Source: Multifurca ochricompacta (lineage: Eukaryota; Basidiomycota; Agaricomycetes; Russulales; Russulaceae). Taken from it: a stretch of DNA of 31,124 nt. The DNA is taken from assembly GCA_022496185.1 (NCBI GenBank), contig WTXG01000362.1, forward strand, positions 1 to 31,124, given 5' to 3'. The translations under genes and the position numbers were made by a program. The notes under the pieces are model-generated. The model was not told the origin of the DNA. It saw only the letters and a list, made by a program, of their open reading frames with translations, and did not search any database. Numbering within the stretch: the first letter of the stretch is position 1; the number at the start of each line of letters is the position of its first letter. Below, piece by piece: positions 19,701 through 29,846 of this stretch.

Positions 19701-20747
19701 TCACACAAGTCGTGTGGAACGTCCTGCACCGGACGTAACACTTCGACTCAATCCTGACCATCACTGACCATCACTGTTCAAAAGCAGCGCTGTTCATACC
19801 CTGCAATGAGTCCATTACGGCAGAAGGAGTGGCCAAGCTTTACCTAGATCATGTCTACAGACACTATGGCCTCCCTGAAAAGATCATCTCAGACCGTGAC
19901 CCACGCTTCACATCCGCGTTTGCCAGGGCACTCTGCAGAACACTGAACATCGCACAAAATATCTCCACAGCGTATCACCCACAGACAGATGGACAGTCGG
20001 AAAGAACAAATCAGTGGCTTGAACAGTATCTTCGATTTTGGTGCAACGGACGACAGGACGACTGGGCAGACTGGCTGCAACGGCAGAATTTGCACACAAC
20101 TCCTGGCCTAATGGCACCACGAAACACTCCCCATTCTCACTCATCATGGGATGGACGCCTCGAGCCACATGGACCGGAAAGCCGATGAACGTCCCTTCGC
20201 TACACAGCGTATCAACCAATGGGAAGAGATTCGGAAATCAGCCAATGAGAACTTGTTGAAGGCGCAAAAGACCCTGGCAGAGAAGCCTACAAAGTTTATG
20301 CCTTATCGGACCAATGACATGGTATGGTTGGAAGGGAAGAACATTCATACGTCACATCCGACAGCCAAGTTAGCGCCCCGACGTCACGGACCTTTCAAAA
20401 TAACAAGGAAGCTGTCAGATGTGTCCTACGAACTCGAACTTCCCCCCACATGGCACATTCATCCGGTCTTCCATGCCAGGCTGTTCACACCTTACAAGGA
20501 AACATCGCTACATGGAGAAAACTTCTCGAGACCGCCACCTGACCTTATCAATGGAGAAGAAGAGTGGGAAGTGGAGCGCATTTTAAATTCGAAACGACAA
20601 GGCCGAGGGCGCAAACTGCATTACCTAGTCAAGTGGAAAGGGTTCCCAGACTCTGACAACTCGTGGGAGCCTGCCAGGGATATCTTTGCCCCAGTCCTTA
20701 TCTCGGAGTTCCATGACCGACATCCAGAAGCGCCCAGAGACAGTTAA
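16722..20747 (+). pseudogene. pol: Gyp-3 pol, decayed and split by a solo LTR
   Basis: Ty3/gypsy pol in the -1 frame from gag. Protease ILIDSGATDNFIS near 16845-16885; RT entry SPYASPFFFIKKKDGKL near 17520-17570; a one-base loss in a T run near 17788-17792 shifts the frame; VVYMDDILVA with Y-M-D-D at 17878-17889; TGA at 18160-18162 (FV-stop-GFS). RNase H, 18163-18880, is scrambled by many indels. The integrase zinc finger (FHHNLPSAGHPG; CADCQA) and first catalytic Asp (AMDF) lie before the solo LTR at 19164-19740, the second Asp (ISDRDPRF) and Glu (QSERTN) after it. Another frameshift lies near 20075. A GPF motif (RRHGPFKI) and a good chromodomain (EWEVERIL; HYLVKWKGFPDSDNSWEP) end the protein at TAA 20745-20747. 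It cannot make active enzyme. Confidence 0.92.
19164..19740 (+). repeat. Solo gypsy LTR inserted in Gyp-3 integrase
   Basis: 577-bp LTR with TGTTAC...GTAACA ends, plus orientation, between the first and second catalytic Asp codons of integrase. The flanking bases CTTTG (19159-19163) and CTTCG (19741-19745) are a 5-bp target duplication with one change. Coding sequence resumes as FDSILTIT directly after it. Confidence 0.92.
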
Positions 20748-20787
20748 AAGGAGCCAATCTACAGACCCCGAAGAAATCCCCCAGTAC

Positions 20788-22020
20788 ATGCTCTCTCAGC
20801 AATGTCCTACCACCATCCAATCTATCATGTCTTTCATCGCTGCCAACGCTGCCATCGACGCCTTCGCTGCCCCTGTCGCAGTTGTTGAGAATTTCCCATC
20901 CGCTCATCCCTCCACGCGCCCCTCTTCCCCTATCAACTATGAAGTTGCAGAGGCCCGTGTCAAAAACCAATCCCCAAACCCAAACGACGATTTCACCCAT
21001 TGTGAAGACCCCCACCCCAATGACCTGCTCAACGGAGAGATCGATGACGAAGCCCCCGAATTCCCGTTCATCCCCAACAATCCCAACTCTTCAATGTATT
21101 TCCCCTTGGAGATCACAATGGCCGACGGATCCACGGCCATCGCCAAGTACATCTACTATACCAATGGCGGGATGGATGTGGCAGGGTGTATGAAGAAGGA
21201 CGGGCCGGTCTACGGAGCTCCTGTTTATCTGGAGGAAAGGTATACAGGTCGACTCCATCACACATTAACTGATGAGCAGTTGGGTCACCTTTCCGCGGAG
21301 GACTGTCGCGCCTTCGTGATCGATGAGGTGATGAACGATATGAGACTACCACGCTTGAAGGCAGAGGTCATGAGGCTGAGGAAGAGTATCACCTTGAGGA
21401 GGACGCTGAACCAACAGTATAAGGAGCACGCAAAGATGATGGCAAGGCTGACGAACGGGATGTTCCAGTTGGAGTCAGAAATTGTGGACATCAGGAAGAG
21501 GTTGGAAGCGGGGGATGCATACCAGACAATTGCTGAAAGGTACGCGGACACTTATGCACGACCCCTCCCCCCTCGAACCTTGGGCGCGGCCCCAACGCTG
21601 CTGCCGACCCGGCTTGAGATGCCATGTTTGCACGAGAACCCACGCGGGGAAACCTGCTGGCGATGTGATAGCAAGTATCACATAAGCTGGAACTGCCCCC
21701 TTAACCGCAAGTGGTGTCGACACTGCTGAAGCAACCTCCACTGGAGCAGACACTGTATCTTCCGACGCGTAGGGGTGGCCCTGACTATCACCAACCCATC
21801 GGGCTGGTGCGGCAAGTGCCTTCGCCACAATGCCGGGCATAAAGAAATCGACTGCCCTGTCTACGACTTGTGCCGCGCATGCGGTCAGTGCGGTCCATAT
21901 GGATTCCTTCGTACCCACGCGTGCCCGCAAGAGTTGGAATCGTACAGCATGGATGACCGTAATGTAGCTGACGATTACCTGGAGCTAGTGCAGGATGATG
22001 ACGGTACGAGTCGTTTCTAG
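20788..22020 (+). pseudogene. Gyp-3 ORF3: coiled-coil protein with four Cys/His knuckles
   Basis: 411 codons from the Met conserved with Gyp-1, 40 nt after the pol stop; another in-frame ATG at 20713 overlaps pol but is not shared with Gyp-1. Layout from the conserved Met: Pro/Asn-rich N-terminus, conserved central block (plus 21166-21291; GGMDVAGCMKKDGPVY), coiled-coil-like segment at about residues 182-256, then four modules: C290-x2-C-x4-H-x4-C303, C310-x2-C-x4-H-x4-C323, C341-x2-C-x6-H-x4-C356, C362-x2-C-x11-H-x-C379, and an acidic C-terminus (MDDRNVADDYLELVQDDD). A single TGA at 21727-21729, inside module 2, is the only break; Gyp-1 has CGC (Arg) there. The first two modules have the retroviral nucleocapsid spacing. 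It is followed at once by the PPT and 3' LTR. Function unknown; nucleic-acid binding is inferred from the knuckles. Confidence 0.8.
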
Positions 22021-22037
22021 CCGGGACTGCTAGAACC

Positions 22038-22048
22038 AGAAGAGGGGG
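22038..22048 (+). other. Gyp-3 polypurine tract
   Basis: AGAAGAGGGGG followed by TGA and then the 3' LTR at 22052. Identical in sequence and spacing to that of Gyp-1 on the minus strand. Confidence 0.8.
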
Positions 22049-22051
22049 TGA

Positions 22052-22640
22052 TGTTACGAACCCCGTCTCTTCCTGTCTTTTTCTTCTTACCCAACGACGA
22101 CCCCTCCTTGCCGCCTACTCTTCACTACCAGATCACGTCTCCATCATGGGATCCCTCACGTGCCCTGCTCCCTTCCCCGTGACTGTCTTTGTTTCTGTTT
22201 GTATTGCTGTACTTCTGTTTGGCCCACCGTTGCTTATCTCTTATCCCTTATCTTTATGACCGGACACTTACTTAATTCCCTATCAGAAGCAAGGCTTTAC
22301 GCCCTCCGCTTTCGTATATTCAGGCCCACATGACTCTAGGTTATCTTATCTTTAGACGCCCACTCGATTACGTATATAAGCCCACTGTAGCTACCTTGTA
22401 GACCTCAGACTCGACTTATTGAATACATCGGTGCTTGTCTTCTGGACTCCCCCTTTGTCTCTTGACGTCTGCCTGTCTCAGTGCTTTTGGCACTTTCCGC
22501 TCAACATCGTCTCAGAGTACAGCCTCTTTGACTTTGACTTGTAACCTCTAAACTCCAAGGGATCTTATTGGTCTCTTATCCAAACCCGCTTAGCACGCTG
22601 TCACACAAGTCGTGTGGAACGTCCCGCACCGGACGTAACA
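22052..22640 (+). repeat. Gyp-3 3' LTR
   Basis: 589 bp, TGTTAC...GTAACA, about 95 percent identical by eye to the 5' LTR, with the same TATA box and the same AGACTCGACTT motif. The outer five bases (TGATC at 22641-22645) do not match those before the 5' LTR (AATCA at 14594-14598), so no target duplication frames Gyp-3. Confidence 0.95.
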
Positions 22641-22647
22641 TGATCAG

Positions 22648-23098
22648 TGTAACGGGTGAAGCTCCGTGTACTATTAGTAATCAAGAAGGGCAAAGGTTTG
22701 GTGACCTAAGTCGTTGGGCGTACCGCGGAGGCAAACGTCACGCGTCAAGTAATGACCAGGAACTGTGTCACCCACAGTGGTTTATGCAACCACGATGACG
22801 GCGTTCTGAAACTGGAAGAAACTGCAGCCCCAAGGGGACAAGATCCAAAGGATCGAGTCACACAGGGAGGCAGGATACCATTAGCACTATGTATCGAACT
22901 CGTGTAGACAGTTACTCACCTGCAGCCCCAAGAGGACAAGATGGGGGCTACAGGCTGTTACAGAGGGTCTTATATACATTTCTCAGTGTAACGAGGTAAG
23001 CAGTAAGTGTAAGCAAGAATCAGCAAGTATCAGTCAGCTGTATTGCTGACTGAGCCTTATCTTTGTGATTCGTAAGCTGCTTTACTCTGCTGACTGAT
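22648..23098 (-). repeat. Copia LTR, left inverted arm (partial)
   Basis: Begins TGTAACGGGTGAAGC and is the reverse complement of the LTR ending at 23999, homologous over about 450 bp up to TCTGCTGACTGA, after which the two diverge. It contains the same TATA box (reverse, in GGTCTTATATAC near 22965-22976) and the doubled CTGCAGCCCCAAG motif about 90 bp apart. Confidence 0.75.
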
Positions 23099-23554
23099 CA
23101 TGCTCCACAGTGTGATGTCATAATGACGTCACTGTGGAGTAGATAACTGATATGTAGTCTAGCCCGTAGGTCTGGAACACGTCTATCTACTGATACATGT
23201 GGTTCTGTGCTAAAATTGGCCATGGCCCAACCTGGGCCCTTATCTAGAGCTCCACTTACCTAGAACCTTCTAGGCTGGACTCTTCTTATCTTGATAACAG
23301 CTCCACTTGGTCTAGAACCGTCTAGACTGTGGGGCCTTTCCTATTGTGGTAAACACAATAGAGGATCAACTTGTTATTGTTGAGTGGCTCTTGTGCTGAC
23401 TAAGCAGCATGTGACTATTACATGTGACTCGGTCACATGATCCATGTCACGACTACATTCCCATGATCACGTGTTGAGACTGCTGGGTAATCTTCCCACA
23501 GTCATGTGATCCAAAAAGGGAAAAATAAAGGAAAAATAAGGTAGAGCCATGACA
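23099..23554. other. Spacer between the inverted copia LTR arms, probably U3 of the right arm
   Basis: No coding potential. Contains a near-perfect palindrome (CTCCACAGTG at about 23104-23113 pairing with CACTGTGGAG about 17 nt later), several CATGTGA/TCACATG motifs (about 23408-23515), and paired CTCCACTT...TCTAGAACC motifs. The CATGTGA motifs resemble those upstream of the TATA box in the 7718-9115 LTR, so this is probably U3 of the right-hand LTR. Confidence 0.5.
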
Positions 23555-23999
23555 ATCAGTCAGCAGAGTAAAGCAGCTTACAAATCACAGAGATAAGGCT
23601 CAGTCAGCATACAGCTGACTGATACTTGCTGATTCTTGCTTACACCTACTGCTTACCTCATTACACTGAGAAATGTATATAAGACCCCCTGTAACAGCCT
23701 GTAGCCCCCATCTTGTCCTCTTGGGGCTGCAGGTGAGTAACTGTCTACATGAGTTCAATACATAGTGCTAATGGTACACTGCCTCCCTGTGTGACTTGAT
23801 CCTTTGGATCTTGTCCTCTTGGGCTGCAGTTTCTTTGGGTTTCAGATGCCATCATTGTGGTTGCATAAACCACAGTGGTCGACACAGGTCCCCATCATTA
23901 CTTAATGTGTGATGTTTGCCTCTGCAGTATGCCCAACAACTTAGGTCATTTCCCTTGCCCTTCCTGTTTCTAAGTGTACACAGAGCTTCACCCATTACA
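23555..23999 (+). repeat. Copia LTR, right inverted arm
   Basis: Plus-oriented copia LTR ending CACCCATTACA at 23999, with TATATAA at 23676-23682. The U3 part probably extends left into the spacer. It has inserted in, or been joined to, the integrase gene of Cop-B (HSDLAGLMQVL ends here). Its final 180 bp match 8934-9115. Confidence 0.8.
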
Positions 24000-25465
24000 G
24001 AACCTGCATCAGCCCAGCCAGATCACTGTGAACAATCTGTAGCCACCAGTCTGATTGCTTGTGAGAGGACTTGAAGGGGAGTCGCATGTGTTTCCCGAGC
24101 TCACACCTGGGGCATGGTGACTGATGTTGATCAATTGGAGCATCAAATGATATCCCCTTGACAGATTCATGATACTGCTTGAGGGCATTGTACAACATAT
24201 GCCCCATGCGGCAATGCCAGATGTTGATAGGTTGTGACATTTGAGCATGCGCATTGAGTCCAGCCATGGAGGCATCCAGCCAGTATAGGTTGTCCTCCAG
24301 GTAACCCTGTGCTACCATCCGGTCTCGGACTGAGATTGTGAAAATCTTATCTGTGAAAGAGATCTGAGCCCCCTTCTGAGCAAGTGCATGCATAGAAATG
24401 AAACACGTCATAACGTCTGGTATGTGCAGCACATTGCTCAAGGTGATCTCAGAACCTCTACTACCTGCAGTGGTCTTGAATACCACAGTCCCAACCCCAA
24501 TTTGTCACACATTTGAGTTATCTCCCAGGTGTACAGTGCCAGCCACCAGAGTATACTGAATGAAGTCAGACCAATTTGGGGTGATATGATGTGTTGTGCC
24601 AGAGTCCATCATCCAATGTGATCACACAGCTGAGTACAAGGAAACACAGAGATCATCATTGTCATCACCTATCTCTACAATAGACACTGTCTGAACTGCT
24701 AAGTGCACATTAATGGCCTTGTTACTGGCCTGCATGGTCTCCGATCCCTTCTTCTCCTCCAGATCCTTTTTCTTCTTCCAGCACTCTACTGCCTTGTGCC
24801 CTTTCTTCTGACAATAGAAACATTTGGTATTCTTCTTGTCATGTTTTTGTTTAATGGGTGCAGCTTTGTTGAGTGAGGCAGAACCACCAGATCGATGACC
24901 TTCCTCATTCAGAATCCACTCTTGGATAGTCTGAGGGTAAGATCTTTTGGTGATCTGGATGCTAATATGGTGGACGCGATGGCAGAGTACAATTTGGGTA
25001 GTGCTTTGATCAGGATGAAACTGAACTGGAGATCTAAAATCTCCATCTCGTTGTTTTTGAGTGTGATGCAGGCATCATTAAGTTTCTGCAATTGCAGGAG
25101 CATGGGGGAGGATTCATCCAGCATGGTGCTGGTGAGGGCAGACCAAGTATTGAATGTGGACATAGATCCGACTCCCCATAGATGTGTTTGAGCTCATCCC
25201 ATTTTGCTTTACATGTGACAAACTTAGTATCATCTGCCACAGCTGTCCAGACATCCTTCTGAGCATAGAGCTCAAGGATTGCTAAGAGAACCCCTTCAGT
25301 AGCCTCCCAGTCAGCAGGAGGGCTAGCAGGCTTGTCTTCAAGCAGGTGGTTCTGGATGCCATTCAAATGGAACAGAGCCATCATATGTGCTGACCAGACT
25401 GGCCAGTTCAATCCATCTAGGATCTCAATTGCAGCAGAGGGTGGGAAAGTAAATGCAGGTGCCAT
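24000..25465 (-). pseudogene. Cop-B: Ty1/copia gag-protease-integrase, truncated
   Basis: Copia polyprotein on the minus strand from ATG at 25463-25465. Gag begins MAPAFTFPPSAAIEILDGLN and continues with WPVWSAHMMALFHLNGIQNH and the KWDELKHIYG motif; a frameshift near 25165 moves it to the frame with GVGSMSTFNTWSAL. A CCHC knuckle (C-FY-C-QKKG-H-KAVE-C) lies near 24780-24825, the protease (MMDSGTTHHITP) near 24590-24620, and the integrase zinc-binding region (WHCRMGHMLYNAL; CPRCELGKHMRLPFKSS) near 24070-24230, with the core starting VHSDLAG at the cut point. TGA stops interrupt just before the protease and after GDNSN. RT and RNase H are missing, lost at the junction with the LTR ending at 23999. 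Confidence 0.88.
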
Positions 25466-26838
25466 GGTGCGTGTAAGCGACGATTTCCAATCTGGGTAGA
25501 GGAGCTGTCAGACCCAGATTGTGAAGACCAATCAAGTCCCAATGTATCCAACTGTTCACTCTGAACCGCAAAGGGTCCAGTCCCAATTAGGGATTGCTCA
25601 CACGTGCTTCAGTGTTGCCATGCTCCATCACACGGCTCGCGCAAAGCGCAGTGTGGGGCCCAGTCTACACTGATCCACTGGTTCCAGGGACCAGGGAATA
25701 GGACTACAAAAGAACAGAGGCTTGCCTTATTGGGAGATGCAAAAATGCATGAATTACTGAGTAAGGAAGCTTGTGTATGAAATTCGATCTTCTGGATTTA
25801 ATTCAGTTACAGCCAGGGCCCATAACCTAATGAACACAGCCTGAGGTTAGATAATCCAAACTACCTAGAATGGTAGTTATAATTCAGTTGTGATGGTCAG
25901 AACTGAAGTGAACTGTACAGTGAGAGTGTCCTTAAATACTGTAAATGAGTGTGCTTATAGTAACCAAGACAATGGAGGATTGTGTCTAATCAAGTAAGGT
26001 ATCAAAGTATTCACAGGAAGGTGAAACACAATCCGTGTGCTACTGCACAACACACAACTCACTTGTTAGTACCACACACTTAGCGATTGATCCAACCTGG
26101 CCATATTGATCCATTTCCAACATTGACCACATAAACTGAAGTGAGTATTAGTTAGTTTATCTTATCTCTTATCTTTACCATATTTAGCTAACACTTATCT
26201 ACTATCTAAATAGGTAAAGATACTATAGTGGGGGAGTTTGGTGGCTTAATGACAAGATTAAAGCCCTGCCATCCATGCTGTCTAATGCTGTCTACAGCCA
26301 TTTTTTGACAGGTTTGGACAGCATTTTCCATACCCATAACCATCTGTCTTGATGATCAACTTGAGCTGGTACAGTACAGGTACAGCACTGTACTACGGCA
26401 CCGTCATACCATAAGCTACGGGTACGGCGCGCAGCCCTAAATGTCACTGGCTGCTGGCTGAGCTAACGCCAGAGTATTGTAGTCAGAAAATCGCGACAAG
26501 TATCTCTGGACCCCATGGAGGATACAGTTCGTAAGGCTACACATTTCCAAGAGTAATTTCCCCCTAGATAGTACTGATTTACGAATCCCCAAGAAATCAG
26601 GCGAGGCGAACTTATGTGACGTAGCGCCTAAGTGATAGATAGAGAGCCCGGGGTAGCCCTATATACGGAGGTTCTTTGGCGGAGGAAATAGTGCTGCCCG
26701 AACAAGGTTCCTTATCGAGCACAAGGGTTCATGAAAATCAGGGATAAAGCGGGACTTGACATTAACATTGACACTAGACGCGTCGCACCGTGTCGTCACA
26801 ACTCACTCATGGGATGGAGAAAGGAGGGAAAAAAAATT
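25466..26838. other. Gene-free stretch between Cop-B and the tRNA gene
   Basis: No credible gene on either strand. The part next to 25465 should be the leader and 5' LTR of Cop-B, but I cannot set its limits. From about 26230 the sequence becomes less repeat-like. A GTAC-rich patch lies at about 26370-26430. Confidence 0.4.
26829..26836 (-). terminator. RNA polymerase III terminator of the tRNA gene
   Basis: Run of eight T on the minus strand two bases after the tRNA 3' end. Such T runs end Pol III transcription. Confidence 0.8.
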
Positions 26839-26934
26839 TGCATCAAGCGGGAATCGAACCCGCGGCGGGTCGAACTCGACTGTGCAAGCAAGCCAGCATG
26901 GCAACGACCCAGGTTACCACTACCCCATTAATGC
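26839..26934 (-). tRNA. tRNA-Gly (anticodon GCC) with a 25-nt intron
   Basis: Full cloverleaf on the minus strand. Acceptor stem GCATTAA with TTGATGC (one G:T pair) plus discriminator A; D arm GGGT-AGTGGTA-ACCT; anticodon stem GGTCG/CGACC; loop TTGCCA...T giving anticodon GCC; 4-nt variable loop CGCC; T arm GCGGG-TTCGATT-CCCGC. The loop carries a 25-nt insertion (26874-26898) after position 37, the canonical place of eukaryotic tRNA introns, leaving a 71-nt spliced tRNA. Internal A and B boxes (B: GGTTCGATTCC) are intact, no CCA is encoded, and a T8 terminator follows. It appears functional and stands between the repeat cluster and the protein genes. Confidence 0.9.
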
Positions 26935-27666
26935 GTCAGATGAAAAATGGCAGCATTAACTTGACTATTGGCACTGGCGTCCCAGACAGAGGCGTGTCGT
27001 CCTCAGCCTCCGAAAATGCAGTCGAGAAAGAGTGGCATACTTCATCGTTAACGTTACAGTTATTACCATACTGCAGAGGTGCAGGGTCGGAAGATACGTA
27101 CGCTCTATTATGCTGGTAATTGAGATTTCAGGACTCATAGTTTTACGCGACCGTCAGAAAAATTAAAGCCTGCTTCCAAGTCTAGGACGTCGCGCAGCAA
27201 GTTAGCAGTAACATACAGTTCCAGACAGCACGCGAAAATCTTGCTCACAAAGATGTGTCCATCCAGTCAAGCGCGAGGACATTTTGGAGTGCTTGAGGTT
27301 CGAGCAAGATAATCTTTTCATATCCAACTGGTCGAACTATGCGGATCATGGGACCCATAACTTTGCTTATTCTTATAAAAACTATCTGGCTCGCCATATA
27401 CAAGAGTTAGAAAGTGCCCAAGACAAAAGACTTGACAAGGTGGGCTCGGTGGAGGTTTCCTGAGATAGAAGACGAAGACAACCCCGGCGAGCGGCGAGCA
27501 AACCAAATCGTGGTGACGGTGCCAAAAAGCCGCTGCACTACCGGGCCGCGGAACCCGATGATCATGAGAACGCCTCGACGCGCCACGCCACCTTTAAGTT
27601 TCACTTTTTCACTTTCAAAACAAACTGTTTTGTTGCGAGCCACCAGCGACAAGTCAAGCTTCAATC
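26935..27666. other. Intergenic region upstream of the helicase gene
   Basis: No gene recognised. It must hold the promoter of the helicase gene (start 27667). No clear TATA box was found near the expected place. Confidence 0.5.
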
Positions 27667-29846
27667 ATGTCGCTGAGCCGTGCCATTCCGAGTTTCCCCG
27701 TTGTCTGTCGGCGTGCGTTAAAGCTGGTTCGCACGGAGTCCGTGACAGGTCATTCCTCAACGCGTTCTTTTGCTTCAGGTGCAGGTGCGCATATATTTAT
27801 TGCCTTTCAAGAAAGGCATGAATAATTAAAAATATATGACATGTTGCCGCCAGCTGCTCCAGGCTCATCTCGTACGCGTCTTGTCAAGGACCTCGTACCA
27901 AAGTCATCAACAGGTCTCCCCCGCAAGTCTACGCGCAAGCTCCTTGAGGTTGCCCCGCGCGGTGCCTCGTCTGGATTCACCCGCGATACTCCCCCACACT
28001 CACTGAGACGTGGAAAAAAATTGTTTCGTGGTGCGGCACGGCCAGGGGGGAAAGAGAAGGACGCTTGCGCACTTGAGAGGCAGGGAAGAGGTTAAGATTG
28101 GAAAGCGCACTGCCGGGAAAGATGATGTTCGTGCACACGCGCAGGTTCGCCCTAGGCAGAGATGGCCGGAGCGGGATGGTCGCGAACGCGATATAACCAC
28201 GCACAAGATTTCTTCACAAAACGCTGCGTTCGATATCGCCTCCGAGTTTGACCTTTCCACCCCAGCCGAAGCGTTGCATACACTCCCTCCTACATTTGCC
28301 TCACCCCCGCTCTCAGATGGTCTCCTCCAATCTGTTCGCAACCTGCTCGGTCCTGCTGCACGCCCAACACCAATTCAATCCCTCTCCTTGAAACATCTCT
28401 TCGTCAACTCAACATCCGATGAACCACGGCGCTTCCTCCTTGGATCTGAGACAGGCTCAGGCAAATCACTTGCTTACCTCCTTCCCATGCTGCACGACCT
28501 CAAGACGAATGAGAACCTGCAGTCGCGTCGCATGGGCCCGCGTGCCCTTGTACTGGCACCAACACACGAACTTGCTCGTCAATTAGCAAGCTTCGGCAAG
28601 GCATTAGTCCACCATGCTCGGCTACGTGTGCAGAGCGCGTCGCGCGCGAACGTTGCCAGCGGGGTCAAGGCACGAGTGTCAGCGGCGAAGATGGCCAGTG
28701 CATTTACTGGTAATGATGCAGTGGGTGAGTTCGAGGTGCATCATGGGAGCGCGACGGGTCACCCAGTGGACATGCTCGTGGGTACGCCAGCGAAGCTACT
28801 TGAAATGGCGCGTGGGAACGGGTGGAACAAGGAGTTTACGGAGGGCGAGAGGCACGACGAAAGAAATGGGTTATAGGCAGACCAGAAGTCAGGCTTTCGG
28901 ACGTCGAGTGGGTGGTGGTCGATGAAGCGGACGTCCTTTTTGGTGAGAAGCCTCGCGATCTACCCGCAGCAACATTACTGACAATATGGACCAGATCCCG
29001 ACTTCATCGACCAAACGCTGCTTCTGCTGAGCGACGTCGCTGCTGCCCGAGGGAAGCCCGTCCCTATCATTAGCCGCGAGAATAAGACCCAAGCGCCGAT
29101 GCTACTCGACTACCCATTCCATTTCGTCCTCACCTCCGCAACCATCCCCGCTGCCCTAGCTGCGCACCTCGACGCTCACCACCCAAGCATGACCCGACTT
29201 GTCTCGCCACAGCTACATCGCCTCCCCGCGCACCTTTCTCTCGAATTCGCACCGTACAGCTCGGGAAACCGTAATGCGGAAGTGCTCGCAAAGCTCAAGA
29301 CCGTCTGGCGCGACGATGCGCTCGCAGGTCGACCTCGTGCAAAGGTGGTCATCTTTACCAACACACGCGCACGCGCAGGCGAGTTCGGCGCATACCTTTC
29401 CGAGCACAAGGTGGCCAACGTCGTCGTCACGGGAGGACAGGATAGTAAAGGCAAAGAGGGAAGCGGGCTGCGCTTGTACGGGTCGAACCGACATCTGGCG
29501 GGGTTTCTCAAGCCCATGTCGGGAAAAGAGGGGCCATCCCCGTCCGTATTGCCACTGCAAGGGAGTGGGGGTGGGGCCGCTCAGCAGACAAGGTCGGGAA
29601 TGACGGCCCGCATGTGCTGTTGAGCACCTCGCTTCTAGCTCGTGGTCTCGACTTTGACCCGACGTCACCCATATATTCGTGCTCGAGCCCCCGCGTAACA
29701 CGGCTGACTTCCTCCATCGCGCGGGCCGCACGGCGCGCGCGGGTGGAAGTGGGAAGGTGGTTGTATTTGGGAAAGCAGGCGGTCGTGGCTCAGGGAGGCT
29801 CCGCGAGATGCGCCAGCGACTCGCTGCTCTCCGAGCGCGCCGATGA
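27667..29846 (+). CDS. MRH4: Mrh4-type mitochondrial DEAD-box ATP-dependent RNA helicase (frame broken by single-base indels)
   Basis: Starts with a basic presequence (MSLSRAIPSFPVVCRRALK, then RSFAS), typical of mitochondrial import. Intron 1 is 27779-27853 (GTGCAG...CAG), intron 2 is 28943-28994 (GTGAGA...CTGAC...CAG). Helicase motifs in order: Q (PTPIQS), I (GSETGSGKS), Ia (APTHELARQ), VGTPAKLLEMA, II (VVVDEADVLF), III (TSAT), IV (VVIFTNTRARA), V (LLSTSLLARGLDF), VI (FLHRAGRTARAG). Yeast Mrh4 helps assemble the mitochondrial large ribosomal subunit. The frame needs four corrections: an apparent extra base near the G6 run 28045-28050 (least certain), and one missing base each near 28865, 29525 and 29663. 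Stop TGA 29844-29846. All motifs survive, so these may be assembly errors; a recent pseudogene is the alternative. Confidence 0.85.
27779..27853 (+). other. Helicase intron 1
   Basis: 75 nt, GTGCAG...CCGCCAG. Splicing joins RSFAS to APGSSRTRLVKDL in phase 1 and removes an AT-rich stretch with in-frame stops. Confidence 0.7.
28943..28994 (+). other. Helicase intron 2
   Basis: 52 nt, GTGAGA...ACTGAC...CCAG, with the branch-type sequence CTGAC about 12 nt before the 3' end. It lies just after motif II and splicing yields VLFDPDFIDQTLLLLS. Confidence 0.85.

Noticed and set aside
19755..19774. Tandem repeat TGACCATCAC twice, just after the solo LTR, as an insertion duplication
   Set aside because: Gyp-1 integrase has nearly the same bases here (coding ILTITDH); it is normal coding sequence.
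26171..26221. Inverted repeat ATCTTTACC (26171-26179) / GGTAAAGAT (26213-26221) as a small transposon
   Set aside because: Only 9-bp arms, AT-rich context, no target duplication seen; chance is likely.
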